A DNA stretch of 42,002 nucleotides from Candidatus Paraburkholderia calva (GTDB taxonomy: Bacteria > Pseudomonadota > Gammaproteobacteria > Burkholderiales > Burkholderiaceae), in assembly GCA_001184395.1 (NCBI GenBank), contig LFLF01000018.1, positions 1 to 42,002 of the forward strand. Reading direction: 5' to 3'. Both the position numbers and the translations under genes were made by a program. The stretch's first letter is position 1; the number at the start of each line of letters is the position of its first letter. Below the pieces are notes generated by a model that worked only from the letters and a program-made list of their open reading frames with translations, searched no databases and had not been told where the DNA came from. This document shows positions 29,223-39,189 of the stretch, one piece after another.

Positions 29223-29536
29223 AGCGCCATCACGTGGCTGATCATGCTCTGGCACAATCGCACCATCGACCGCATGCGTCAGCATCGCGAGGAATTGCTC
29301 GGCAACGACGACGCGCCCGAAGTCGCCGATGACGCCCCGACGCCCGCCGCCGAAGCGAGTCAGGAGCGGCAGCGCCTCGAACGGCTCGAACCGCAGCAGG
29401 GCCGTGCGGTGCGCGAAGCGTTCTCACCGGCGCGACCTATAGCGAACTGGCGCAAAAGCCCGCCGTGCCGCTCGGCACGATGAAGAGCTGGATTCGTCGC
29501 AGCCTGATGGCGCTCAAGACCTGCCTCGAACAATGA
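29222..29536 (+). pseudogene. ECF sigma factor, C-terminal half (region 4)
   Basis: Begins at the inversion junction with SAITWLI, then HNRTIDRMRQHREELLG, an acidic linker (NDDAPEVADDAPTPAAEASQERQ) and region 4 (LERLEPQQGRAVREAF, then after two shifts TYSELAQKPAVPLGTMKSWIRRSLMALKTCLEQ), which binds the -35 element. It ends overlapping the anti-sigma start (ATGA, 29533-29536). With the 27,106-27,354 piece it makes one sigma factor. In its original place it would have been the first gene of the sigma/anti-sigma operon. Confidence 0.82.
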
Positions 29537-30254
29537 ACACGCCCGCTCACGACGAAAACGAACTACGCTGCGCCGAATACGCGCTCGAACGGGACGTGGA
29601 GCGCGACCCCGCGTTGCAGCGCACGCTCGACGACTGGCATCGGCAGCTCGCGCCGCTCGCGCAGGACGTGCGTGCCATCGAACCGCCCGCGCGGGTGTGG
29701 ACGCGCATCCAGCGCGATCTCGGCTTCCTGACAGCGCAAACGACCGCGACGCCTGCACCGGAGCGGCGCGGCATGTGGAACAGCCTCGATTTGTGGTGCT
29801 GGATCGGTATCGGTGCGAGTGTCGCGGCGCTGGTGCTGCTCGGCATCCACCTCAAGTCGCTGCAGCAGACGCAACCGGTTCAGCAAGTGCCGACGGCGAC
29901 GGTGGACAATGGCTACATGGTTGGTCGCGACCATCGCCCGCAAGGACGGTGTGGCGCACTGGACCGCGACCGTCGATGTGCCCAACGCGCGCATGATCGT
30001 GTTGCCCGCGGTGCTCGCGAGCTTCGAACCAGACAAGGCAACCGAACTGTGGCTGATTCCCGCCGACCACAAGCCGATTCCGCTCGGCGTGTTCCCGGCC
30101 TGCGAGTCCGCGACCATGCATCTGCATGCCTGAAATCATGGCGCAACTGAATGCGCAGGCCGTGTTGGCGGTGTCGCTCGAACCGGTGGGTGGCTCGCCG
30201 ACCGGACAGCCGACCGGTCCAGTGGTGGCCGCGGGCGCGATGCACGCGAGCTGA
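29533..30254 (+). pseudogene. RskA-type anti-sigma factor (frameshifted)
   Basis: It would hold the ECF sigma factor at the membrane. The N-terminal cytoplasmic anti-sigma domain (NELRCAEYALERDVERDPALQRTLDDW) is followed by one membrane helix (WCWIGIGASVAALVLLGIHL, about residues 91-110) and a periplasmic RskA domain (VATIARKDGVAHWTATVDVPNARMIVLPAV, ELWLIPADHKPIPLGVFPA). Shifts near 29,920 and 30,125 split the periplasmic domain; the end is SLEPVGGSPTGQPTGPVVAAG. The length of about 240 codons is normal. Confidence 0.85.
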
Positions 30255-30475
30255 CGATTAACCGGGCGGTGCATGCATGGCTTATATGCATCGCCTGTTA
30301 TTCATGCAGCGCGTCCTGCTCGCCTCCTCGAGCGCGTCGATGTTCACGACCGGCGCGCAGGCAGGCCAGCGTTGAGCGTCGATCTTTCGTTCGTCTCGCA
30401 GCGACTCCCTTCCTTTGCATCTGACTCAGCGCGGCATCTGTATTGCTTTCCAGAAGGCAACTTACGGATGCTCGA

Positions 30476-31223
30476 ATGTCCTTTCACACCACACTCGCCA
30501 TCGTTTTCATCGGACTCGTGCTGGTTTTTTCGGCCGCGCGGCTCTGGCAGTTGCGCACGAAGAACGCCGGCATGGTCGACCCGGTCTGGGCCGCGGCGCT
30601 CGGCACGGGCGCGACGATCAATCGCGTGTTCGTCACGATCGGCGGCGCGTCGTGGGGATTCAGGCTCGTCCGGCATTTCTGGATGCGCAATCACGGCAAG
30701 CCCGAAGATCCGCGCTATCGCGCGTTCCGCGAACGCTGGGGCAAGGATGCATCGCGCAAGATGTTCTGGTTCTTCCAGTTGCAGACCATTGTCTCGATGC
30801 CGCTCGCGATCGTGTTCTTCGTGCCCGCGTATGCGGCGGATGCCGCGCATCCATTCAGCGTCGGCCGAGCATCGTGATCTGGCTCGCCGCCGTCGCGGGC
30901 GAAGGTCTCGCGGACCGGCAACTGAAGCGGTTCGCCGCGAACCCCGCCAATCGCGGCAAGGTGTGCCACGACGGCTTGTGGCGCTATTCGCGTCATCCGA
31001 ACTATTTTTTCGAATGCGTGACTGGCTCGCGTACACGGTGCTGTCACTCGGCCTGCCGTGGGGGCTGGCTCACGTTCGCGCCGCCCGTGCTGATGGTGTG
31101 GCTGCTGCTGAAGGTGTCGGCATTCCGGTGCTGGAAGCGCGCATGGCCGATACCCGCGACAGTTACCGCGACTACATGCGCACGACGAGCGCGCTGGTGC
31201 CATGGCCGCCGAAGCGGGCATAA
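30476..31223 (+). pseudogene. DUF1295 membrane protein (steroid-reductase-like; frameshifted)
   Basis: DUF1295 proteins belong to the isoprenylcysteine-carboxyl-methyltransferase/steroid 5-alpha-reductase fold. The start MSFHTTLAIVFIGLVLVFSAARLW is a membrane segment. GMVDPVWAAALGTGATINR, RNHGKPEDPRYRAFRERWGKDAS and RKMFWFFQLQTIVSMPLAIVFF follow. A shift near 30,865 and another near 31,020 (after GLWRYSRHPNYFFE, the conserved substrate/cofactor motif) break the frame; the end DTRDSYRDYMRTTSALVPWPPK is in place. It stands 21 bp before the CFA-synthase gene. Role in fatty-acid or membrane-lipid modification is inferred. Confidence 0.82.
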
Positions 31224-31243
31224 CCTCGAGAGGATCCAAATAC

Positions 31244-32279
31244 ATGAACGCTCCCGCCGATCACGCCGCAACCCACGCCGCACGCCAGCATGAGATGCCG
31301 GCGCTCGACACAGCCCGATCATCCGCGCCTGCGAGCGCGCTGATACGCCTGCGCGACGAGCACGCGAGCGACATCGCCCGTCACACACAGGTGTTCGATG
31401 CGTTCATCGCCGAGTTGCGGGACAGTTCGATCGCCATCGAAACGCAGGCAGCCAACGCGCAGCACTACGAGTTGCCGACGTCGTTTTTCGCGGTGTATCT
31501 CGGCCCGCGTCTGAAGTACTCATACGGCTACTATCCGCGCGGCGACGAAACGCTCGCGCAGGCCGAAGACGCCATGTTCGCGCTCTACGCCGAACGCGCG
31601 CAGCTCGCCGATGGTCAGCGTGTGCTCGATCTCGGTTGCGGCTGGGGATCGCTCGCGCTGTCGAATTCGCATGCGCAGTGCGTGTTCATCGAGACGCGTG
31701 CACAGGAGCACGGGCTCGGCAATGTGCTGGTGGTCACCGGCAATATCGTCGATTTCGATTTTCATGACGGTGAGATCGCGTTCGATCGCATCCTCTCGAT
31801 CGAAATGTTCGAGCACGTGAAAAACTACGGCGTACTGCTCGCGAAGATCGCGCGCTGGATCGCCGAGGACGGCAAGCTCTTCGTCCATTTGTTCGCGCAC
31901 AAAACGCTGGCGTATCATTTCACCGCGCACGACGGCACCGACTGGATGTCGCGCTACTTCTTCACCGGCGGCACACCATGCCGTCGGCGGCGCTCCTGCT
32001 GAGCTTTCAGGACGACGTGCGGGTGACGAACCAGTGGTGGATCGACGGCACGCACTACGCGCGCACGGCGAATCAATGGCTGGCCTCGCTCGATGCCGCG
32101 CGCGTAACCGTGATGCCGATGCTGCGCGACGTTCACGGCGATGCCTCCGCCGTCTGGTTCCAGCGGTGGCGCATGTTCTACATGGCAGTGGCCGAATTTG
32201 TTCGGGCTATGCGCGCGGCGGCAAATGGGGCGTTGCGCACTATCTTTTCGAGAAACGTCCCGCGCAGGTGACGGCATGA
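31244..32279 (+). pseudogene. CFA-synthase-like SAM methyltransferase (deletion, frameshifts)
   Basis: Cyclopropane-fatty-acid-synthase-like enzymes methylate unsaturated acyl chains in membrane lipids. Segments seen: HYELPTSFFAVYLGPRLKYSYGYY, LADGQRVLDLGCGWGSLAL (SAM motif I), then a jump to SNSHAQCVFIETRAQEHGLGN, with about 14 residues that relatives carry (between LAL and SNS) missing in frame. SIEMFEHVKNYGVLLAKIARWI and HDGTDWMSRYFFTGGT follow; a shift near 31,975 leads to DVRVTNQWWIDGTHYARTANQWL, and another to GKWGVAHYLFEKRP. The stop overlaps the lipocalin start (ATGA). Confidence 0.87.
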
Positions 32280-32875
32280 AGCGCCCGCTCCTCATCGCCC
32301 TGGGCGCGGCGAGCGTGGCCGTCGCGCTCGCCAGTTGTTCGAACGATCCGCCCAACCCCAACCCGCGCGCGGATATGCCGCTGCAAAGCATGCCTGTCGA
32401 TCTGCCGCGCTACATGGACCGCTGGTATGTGATCGCCAACATGCCGTATTTCGCCGAGCGCGATTTCGTCGCGACGCACGTCGAATGGACGCTGCGCCCC
32501 AACGGCAGGATCGACGACGTGTTCTACGGTCGCAAGAAGGGCTTCGACAAGCCGGAGACGCGACATCAGTTTCTCGACACGGTGAAGCCCGGCAGCGGCG
32601 GCGGCGAATGGAGCGTGCGGCTGTTCTGGCCGATCCACGTCACACAGATGACGCTCTGGGTCGATCCCGACTATCGCTACACGATCCTCGGCTACCCGAA
32701 CAAGAAGCTCGGCTGAATTTTCTCGCGCGAGCCGACCATGAGCGACGATACCTATCGCGCCCTGCTCGCCCGTCTCGATGCGATGGGCTACGACACGGCA
32801 CGCTTCCAGCGCGGGCCGCAATCGCCCGAACAACTCGGCCAGCCGGGATTCCAAAACCCCGGCCAGCGCGAATGA
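32276..32875 (+). pseudogene. blc: Blc-like outer-membrane lipocalin (one TGA nonsense)
   Basis: A lipoprotein signal peptide with lipobox (ALASCSN) precedes the lipocalin fold: VDLPRYMDRWYVIANMPYFAER, THVEWTLRPNGRIDDVFYGRKKG, VRLFWPIHVTQMTLWVDPDYRYTILGYPNKKLG. A TGA at 32714-32716 follows; the same frame goes on as IFSREPTMSDDTYRALLARL and then DAMGYDTARFQRGPQSPEQLG to a TGA at 32873-32875. Relatives have Trp (GWIFSREP) at that position, so TGG to TGA is the only lesion. The start codon overlaps the CFA stop. Probably lipid or fatty-acid transport linked to the neighbouring lipid genes. Confidence 0.88.
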
Positions 32876-33050
32876 CGGATCACTGCTCATTGGCTGCACA
32901 TCGGCTGACCACGGCCTGACGCGGGCGTGACATGCATCCAGGCACGTCCATGCTTCGTATCAGTTGTAGCGACACCTCGTTTGCCCGACCGCCAGGCGCC
33001 GCACCCATGCCGCGCAAAGCGACCTTCAGCGCATAGAGAACGCCCCCCGC

Positions 33051-34215
33051 ATGAACCGGAATCCGCAGCATCGACGGCAACGCATCGCGATGGTCGGCGC
33101 GGGAATCGCCGGGCTGACGCGCGCGCACGACGTCATGCTCTTCGAGGCGGCCAACCGACTCGGCGGGCATACCAACACCGTCGATATCGAACTCGACGGT
33201 CACCGCCACGCGGTCGACACGGGTTTTCTCGTCTTCAACGACCGCACCTATCCTAACCTCATCGCACTGTTCGACGAACTCGGCGTGCGAGCGCACCGCA
33301 GCGACATGTCCCTTTCGGTATCGCTCGACGGCGGACGGCTCGAATGGGCGAGCGCCAGTCTGAACAAGGTGTTCGCGCCGCGCCCGCCGTAATCTGTTGT
33401 CGCCGCCGTTTCTCGGCATGCTGCGCGATATCCTGAGCTTCAACGCATCGGCGCGGCGTCATCTGGAGGACGTGATTGCGAGCCGCTGCACGGTCGGCGA
33501 ATTGTTGACCGAAGGCGGCTACGGCGCGCCATTCCAACGTCACTATCTGCTGCCGATGGCTGCCGCGATCTGGTCCAGCGCGGCCAACGACATCCTGCGA
33601 TTTCCCGCCGCGACGTTTCTGCGCTTCTGCCTGAATCATGCGTTATTGCAGGTCAACGACCGCCCGCCGTGGCGCACGGTCGCGGGCGGCGGGCGCAAGT
33701 ACGTGCGGCGCATCGCGGCGACGCTCGGCGATATCCGCACGCGCACGCCCGTACGCGCTATCCGCCGCGACGATGATGGCGTCGTCGTGACCGACGACGC
33801 CGGTCCCGAACACTTCGACACCCTCGTGCTCGCCACGCACGCACCGACGAGCTTGCGCCTGCTCGCCGATGCATCGGACGGCGAACGCGCGCTGCTTTCC
33901 GCGGTGCGATATCAGGAGAACCTCGCGGTGCTGCACACTGACCGCACGCTGCCGCCACGGCGGCGGCGCGTGTGGTCGGTGTGGAATTATCTCGGCGCGC
34001 GAGCGTGCCGGCCGGGCGAGCGCGCGCAACCGGTGTGCGTGAGCTATCTGATCAATCAGCTCCAGCCGCTGCCGTTCGAAACGCCGGCAATCGTCACGCT
34101 CAATCCCGTGGATAAACCCGCGCCCGAGACGCAACTCGGACGCTACCGCTACGAGCATCCGCTGCCCGATCTCGCCGCCATCGATGCGCAGCAGCGTCTG
34201 CCGTCGATTCAGGGC
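33051..34215 (+). pseudogene. FAD amine-oxidase-like oxidoreductase, C-terminus lost
   Basis: The Rossmann start (RIAMVGAGIAGLTRAHDVMLFEAANRLGGHTNTVDIELDG) shows a loss of about ten residues between GLT and AHDV. HAVDTGFLVFNDRTYPNLIALFDELG and MLRDILSFNASARRHLEDVI follow, with a shift at about 33,390. The rest (VNDRPPWRTVAGGGRKYVRRI, VLATHAPTSLRLLADAS, VRYQENLAVLHTD, WSVWNYLG, NPVDKPAPETQLGRYRYEHP) stays in frame until QRLPSIQGARG at about 34,215, where it changes into DUF1365. The C-terminal FAD-binding motif (CGA.....GFHEDG in relatives) is missing. This family includes the FAD enzymes of furan-fatty-acid formation. Confidence 0.85.
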
Positions 34216-34849
34216 GCGCGCGGCTCGATGCGCTCGGACGCGCGTGGTTCGGCATATCGATCGCCTGCGGCCCTTCGCGGTGTATCGGCGCGATCACGGT
34301 CCGCGCGACGGCAGTGCGCTGGAACCGTGGATGCGCGCGCGTCTGGCCGATGCGCACGGCCCCGCCGACGGCGCAATTCCCCTGCTGACGATTCCGCGCG
34401 TGTTCGGCTATGGCTTCAATCCGGTAAGCTTCTGGTTCTGTCACGATCGCGCCAGTGCATTGCGCACGCTCTACGCCGATGTGCGCAACACCTTCGGCGA
34501 ACATCGCGGGTACATGCTGAGCGCGCCCGGCCATGCGCCCATCGACGGCGACACTGTGCTCGCCTTCCGCGTGCGGCGTCACGGCGAGCACTTGTCGGTG
34601 TCCATCGATTACCGTGACGACGGCTTGCTGATCCACACTGCCATCGGCTTGCGGGCGCGGCCGCGGACCGGCGCGCGGGCGTTTCGCGCGCTGCTCGCCC
34701 AGCCGATGCTCGCCGCTGGCGTGATCGCGCGCATCCACTGGCAGGCGTTGCGGCTGTGGATCAAGCGCGTGCCGTTCTACGGCAAGCATCCGGCCGGCGA
34801 AGCGCGGACCGGAAATATGAACGAATTGAACGACGAGGCTCGACCATGA
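34215..34849 (+). pseudogene. DUF1365 protein, N-terminus lost by fusion deletion
   Basis: DUF1365 genes usually lie between an FAD oxidoreductase and a CFA-synthase-like gene. Here the start is missing: the first recognisable residues (DRLRPFAVYRRDHGPRDGSALEPWMR) follow a short disordered junction after the oxidoreductase. LTIPRVFGYGFNPVSFWFCHDR, DVRNTFGEHRGYMLSAPGHA and HWQALRLWIKRVPFYGKHP are typical. The stop overlaps the next start (ATGA, 34846-34849). Roughly 45 N-terminal residues are lost. Function unknown. Confidence 0.83.
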
Positions 34850-35995
34850 CTCTTCTGCGCTCTTTTTTCGCGCAAGGTGACGTGCCGCTCCCGGCGCGTT
34901 TGTTCCTTCAGCTTCTGCGGCGAATCCGCACCGGTCATCTGGTGCTCGTGACGCCCGACGGCGGCCAGTGCGTGTTCAGCGATCCGCTGATGCAACCCGC
35001 CGCGCATCTTCTGCACATCCACGACTGGCGCGCTTGCCACGCGATCCTGCGCGCGGGCGATATCGGTTTCGCGGAGGCGTATCGCAATCAGTGGCTCGAT
35101 ACGCCCGATGCCGCCCCCGTGCTGCGCCTGGCCATCCGCAACGAAGCCACCATGCGGCGCACGGTGACCGGCGGTTTGATCGCGCAATGCTGGTACAACC
35201 TGCGGCACCGGCTGCGGCCGAACATGCGGCGCAGCAGCCGGCGCAACATTCACGCGCACTACGACATCGGCAACGACTTCTACGCGCTATGGCTCGATCC
35301 GAGCTGGACCTATTCGAGCGCATGGTTCGACGGCGACGCGACGCTCTCGCTCAAAGCGGCGCAGCATTGCAAGTACCGGCGCTTGATCGATACGCTCGGC
35401 CTGCGCGTCCTGGAGATCGGTTGCGGCTGGGGTGGGTTCGTCTGTCATGCGGCACGGCATTCACGTGCATGGCGTAACGATCTTGCGGGCGCAACATGCG
35501 TTCGCGGTGGAGCGGATCGCGCAGGAACAACTCGGCGCGCTCGCGCGGGTCGAGTTGCGCGATTACCGCGACCTGAGCGGACAATACAACGCCGTAATAT
35601 CCTGCACGCTGCGCCGCTGTCTCGCGCCGCCCGCTAAGGCGCTGGTGCAGTCCATCACGATCGACGATGCGCGCTTCGCGGCGTATCGCGCATCGAGCGA
35701 TTTCATTCGGGAGTATGTCTTTCCGGGCGGAATGCTGCCGAGCCCCGAACGCTTCGCAAAGGCGGCGCGGCGCGCGGGGCTTGCGTCAGAAGTGTCACTG
35801 TCGTTCGGCGAGGACTATGCGGCGACCTTGCGTCATTGGCGAAGCACATTCGAAGCGCGCTTGGACGCGGTGCGCGCGCAAGGCTTCGATGAACGCTTCG
35901 TCAGGACGTGGCGCTTATATCTGGCGTACTGCGAAGCAGGGTTTTACGAAGGCCGTACGGATGTAAAACACTTCTTGATATCGCAAACCGCGTGA
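34846..35995 (+). pseudogene. cfa: Second CFA-synthase-like methyltransferase (frameshift, deletion)
   Basis: MTLLRSFFAQGDVPLPARLFL begins a protein of CFA-synthase type: HYDIGNDFYALWLDPSWTYSSAWF is the classic substrate-domain motif, followed by HCKYRRLIDTLGL and, after a shift at 35,400, VLEIGCGWGGFVCHAA (SAM motif I). A second shift leads to HGVTILRAQHAFAVERIAQEQL, DLSGQYNAVISCTLRRCLAPP, where about 17 residues (SIEMFEAVGE... in relatives) seem to be deleted. FIREYVFPGGMLPSPERF, GEDYAATLRHWRSTFEARLDAV and RTWRLYLAYCEAGFYEGRTD finish the protein intact. The deletion removes the acid residues of the bicarbonate-binding region. Confidence 0.87.
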
Positions 35996-36000
35996 GACCC

Positions 36001-36030
36001 AAAAAATCCCGCGCGTGAATGACGCGCGGG
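36001..36030 (-). terminator. Intrinsic terminator for leftward transcription
   Basis: A perfect 9-bp inverted repeat (cccgcgcgt ... acgcgcggg) with a 5-base loop is followed on the minus strand by a run of six T (36006-36001). It could terminate leftward transcription from the SDR gene and hinder transcripts leaving the CFA gene, whose stop is at 35995. Confidence 0.75.
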
Positions 36031-36411
36031 ACATAACAGTCACGCTGCGTGAGCGCCGGGTGAAAACGATTATATGAGTGAGGACTTACGCGTAAAGGCG
36101 AATTCGAGGCAGAGATTGCCGTTTCGTTGCGAGCACTGCCAGATTCATACAGAATCCTCATTTATTCAATAAACCGAATCATCCCTTTGATCCGACATGC
36201 AAAACTGTTTCGCTGGCGGTTGCAAATCCATGCCTTTCGCACGTTGAACTTTGTCGGTGCGGTTCTATTCTGATTTGCAGGAAGCGCGTCCTCTCGGTGT
36301 GCTTCGTATTTCGGCCCGCCGGTAAAGTGAGCGTTTTTTTGCACGACGCGAATCAAAGCCGGCGATCGTTCGACGTTCGCACGCATGCGCCCGGTGGCGC
36401 AGGCGTGAGCG
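36031..36411. other. Intergenic, no gene recognised
   Basis: These 381 bp have lower GC than the flanks, no ORF with family features, and the trace of a leader such as gcattattc-like AT runs. I see nothing to annotate apart from the terminator just to the left. Confidence 0.5.
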
Positions 36412-37118
36412 CTAAATCCTTCCAGCAAGCGGAATCGATGCGCCCGTAATGCTGCAGCGCGCGTCGTCGGACAGCAGAAACGCGATCACCGTGCCGATCT
36501 GATCCGGTTTCACCCAGCGCGAATAATCGGCATCGGGCATGTCCGAACGATTGCCCGGCGTATCTATATGATCGATGGCAACACCGCGTTCACCGTCACA
36601 CCCAGGTCTTTCCACTCTTCCGCCAGCGCTTCGGTCATGCGCATCAGCCCGGCTTTGGATGCGGCATATGCGCCCATGCCCGAGGCAGCTTTGAGTGCCG
36701 CCAGCGCGCCGACATTGACGATGCACCCTCCGCTGCGCGCGCCGAGATGCGCGAGCGCCGCCTTCGATGCATTCAGTGCCGTCTTCACGTTGATGTCGAA
36801 CATGGACTGCCAGGTATCGATACTGCCGCCGTCGATAGTTTCCCATGCGAAGCCTCCCGCGATGTTGACCAGCGCATCGAGTCCGCCGAGCTGCGCGGCA
36901 GCTTGGTCCAGCGCGGCGCGCGCGGCGTGCGCATCGGCGAGATCGACGCCGGTCAGCACGATCGTATGGTCGAACGGCACGGACAATGCACCGGACCTGC
37001 CGCTGCGCGCGATCAGTGCGATGCGCGCGCCGCGTTCGGCCAGCACACGCGCCGTCGCCCATCCCAGCGCACCAAAACCGCCGGTGACGACGACAGTCTT
37101 TCCGTTCAGGCTATTCAT
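36412..37118 (-). pseudogene. Short-chain dehydrogenase (one 2-bp insertion)
   Basis: MNSLNGKTVVVTGGFGALGW starts an SDR with the Rossmann motif TGGFGALG, DALVNIAGGFAWETIDGG, and the catalytic YAASKAGLMRMTEALAEEW. After AVLPSII the frame is broken by an AT duplication near 36,568 (ATCATATAG where ATCATAGAT is expected); the remainder (DTPGNRSDMPDADYSRWVKPDQIGTVIAFLLSDDARCSITGASIPLAG) is in the other frame and complete. About 234 codons. NAD(P)-dependent oxidoreductase, substrate unknown. Confidence 0.88.
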
Positions 37119-37203
37119 TGCGTCCTCGCTCGGGTGAATGATGGACCGCCGCATCGGACATGGGTCGTGGTCGCAAGTCGCACAGCCGTCGGATGCGAAA
37201 ACG

Positions 37204-37611
37204 CTATTGTGCTTCGGTCCGGACGTGAACGGCCGCACGCTGCACGGCGAGCACGGCCGCCGAGGTCAGGAGACCGGTGCACAAGACCCCGAGCAGCGCG
37301 ACGGCGGTCGGCGTCGCGCGCACGATGGCCGTGGTCGGCACGATGTCGCCGTAACCGATCGTGAGGTCAGTCACCCCGCACATATAGAGGAGCGTTTCGC
37401 CGAACGTGACGGGCACGGGCGTGACCGTGTTGATGGGACCGCCGAAGTAGAACATCGTCGTGCAGAGGATGAAGAACAACAGGGCGACATTCATGCCGAA
37501 GAGCGACGACAGATGCGTAACGATCTTCGGCATCTCGACGAGGGTGCGGCACGTGCCGATGCGCGGATACGCGGCATGGGCTACGCGTCGAACTCTGTGC
37601 GCGATCGTCAA
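37204..37611 (-). CDS. Two-helix potassium-channel-like protein
   Basis: Two membrane segments (MNVALLFFILCTTMFYFGG and AVALLGVLCTGLLTSAAVLAV) flank a pore loop with the selectivity filter TIGYGD (VTDLTIGYGDIVPTTAIV), the K+ channel signature. The reading frame is open for 135 codons. The N-terminal 30 residues (MTIAHRVRRVAHAAYPRIG...) are not typical and the true start may be MPKIVTHL (about 37,530), or lost. It is followed leftward by the SDR gene. No C-terminal regulatory domain is present. Confidence 0.65.
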   Translation of the reverse strand: MTIAHRVRRVAHAAYPRIGTCRTLVEMPKIVTHLSSLFGMNVALLFFILCTTMFYFGGPINTVTPVPVTFGETLLYMCGVTDLTIGYGDIVPTTAIVRATPTAVALLGVLCTGLLTSAAVLAVQRAAVHVRTEAQ

Positions 37612-37655
37612 GAGTCCGACATGTTAGCCGCGCGCACGCGGCGCACGCTACGGCA

Positions 37656-39087
37656 TCAGGCCGCCCGGTCGCCCGATGCACTTATTTTCACGATCGCCCG
37701 TTCCGCGGCGCGCCCGCCAAGCAGCCAAACCGCCAGCGCCACGGACAGCACGCGCACGTCTGCTACGGTGAGCGCCGCCGAAAAGCCGGTAGCGAAACTC
37801 GCGCGGGCGATCTCGACGATGGCCGCCGCTCCCGTGCCAGTGGCCGCGCCCGCATGCGCGAGATCGCCCGCCAGCACGCGCGAGAGGAATGCGGCGTCGA
37901 GCAGCGCGCCCAGCACGCCCACCGACGTGACGATGGCGGTGAAGCGCGTCGTCGTGCTGATGCACGACGCCATGCCCGTGCGATGCGTCGGCACGCACGC
38001 CATGATCACCTTTTGCGTATCGCCGCTCAGCACGTCCGCGCCGATCCCGGTGACGATCATCCCGATCGCGAGCAGCGCGTAATTCGACAGCCCGGCGAAC
38101 CACGCCGTCAGCAGATTGCCCGCACCGATAGTCGCGCGCCCAAGGCTCAGGAGCAGCATGCCCGGCATGCGCCTGCCGAGCGCGGCGCCGATATGCGGTC
38201 CGACGATCATCGCCACCGCGAACGGCAGCATGCCGATGCCGGCACGCATCGCCGGCAGGCCGAACGCGTTCTGCAGATAGAGCGGCAGGAAGGTCATCAT
38301 CACCTGCGCGCAGGCGGCGTAACCGAACATGGCCAGCACGGCGGCGACGAAGCGCGGCTGGCAGAACAGCGCCGCAGACGCCGCAAGACGCGTCTCGGTG
38401 CGCCAGTCGGCCCAGCCGTCGGCCTGCGTGATCAGCGCCCAGATGCCGAACGCGAGCGACAACGCGAACAGCGCGCTGCCCGCGAGATCGACCGCACCGG
38501 CGTGCGGGTTGCGCGAATCGCGCACGCCGCGCCATGCGCACCACGCGAACACGGTGTAGATCGGCAGGTTCATCAGGAAAATCCAGCGCCAGCCGAACCA
38601 TTGCGTGATGACGCCGCCGACCAGCGGGGCGACGGTCGTCTAGATGCCCATGCAGGTGCCCCACACGGCCCACGCGCGGGCGCGCGTGGCGCCTTCGTGG
38701 AAGATGTTGGCGATGATCGCGAGCGCGGCAGTCAGCAGCATCGCCGCGCCGACGCCTTTCGCCGCGCGCGAAGTTCAGCGCGAATGCCGACGGCGCGAGC
38801 CCGCAACCGAGCGACGCCAGCATGAACGCGCCGAGCCCTGCGATCAGCATGCGCTTGCGTCCCAAGCGGTCGGCGAGCGCGACCGCCGGGAGCAGGCACG
38901 CGGCGAACGCCACCATGTAGGCGCTCACGACCCATTCGACATCGGCGAAACCGGCGTGGAAGTCCTATGCGATGGACGGCAGCGCGATCGCGACGACATT
39001 GGTGTCGAGCGTGATGAGCGCGCAGGTTGCCGATGCGGTCAGAAGCACGAAGTGCGCGGCTTCCGGCGTGAGGGAAACGTCGGACAT
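37656..39087 (-). pseudogene. DHA2 (EmrB/QacA-like) MFS exporter (two ambers, frameshifts)
   Basis: Fourteen-helix drug exporter. The start MSDVSLTPEAAHFVLLTASAT leads to helix 1 with LDTNVVAIALPSIA-stop-DFHAGF: the TAG at 38965-38967 stands for Gln. The conserved SAYMVAFAACLLPAVALADRLGRKRML follows. A shift near 38,760 precedes TAG 38640-38642 in CMGI-stop-TTVAPLVGG, where relatives have Trp. From FGWRWIFLMNLPIYTVFAW on, the frame is open to the end (ALITQADGWADWR, FGYAACAQVMMTFLPLYLQNAFGL). About 20 residues may be missing near TRLAASAALFCQPRF. Divergent from the LysR gene, its likely regulator. Confidence 0.87.
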
Positions 39088-39189
39088 GATGTTCGCGAGC
39101 GTGACAAGGTCCGTCGATGCTAAACGCGCGACTGTTTCCCGTCATTGGCATAGAATCGCGACTTAATTGCTTGAATCATCAATACCGAT

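Noticed and set aside
37138-38825. Long plus-strand ORFs opposite the MFS and channel genes
   Set aside because: Arg/His/Gln-rich antisense frames of the exporter.
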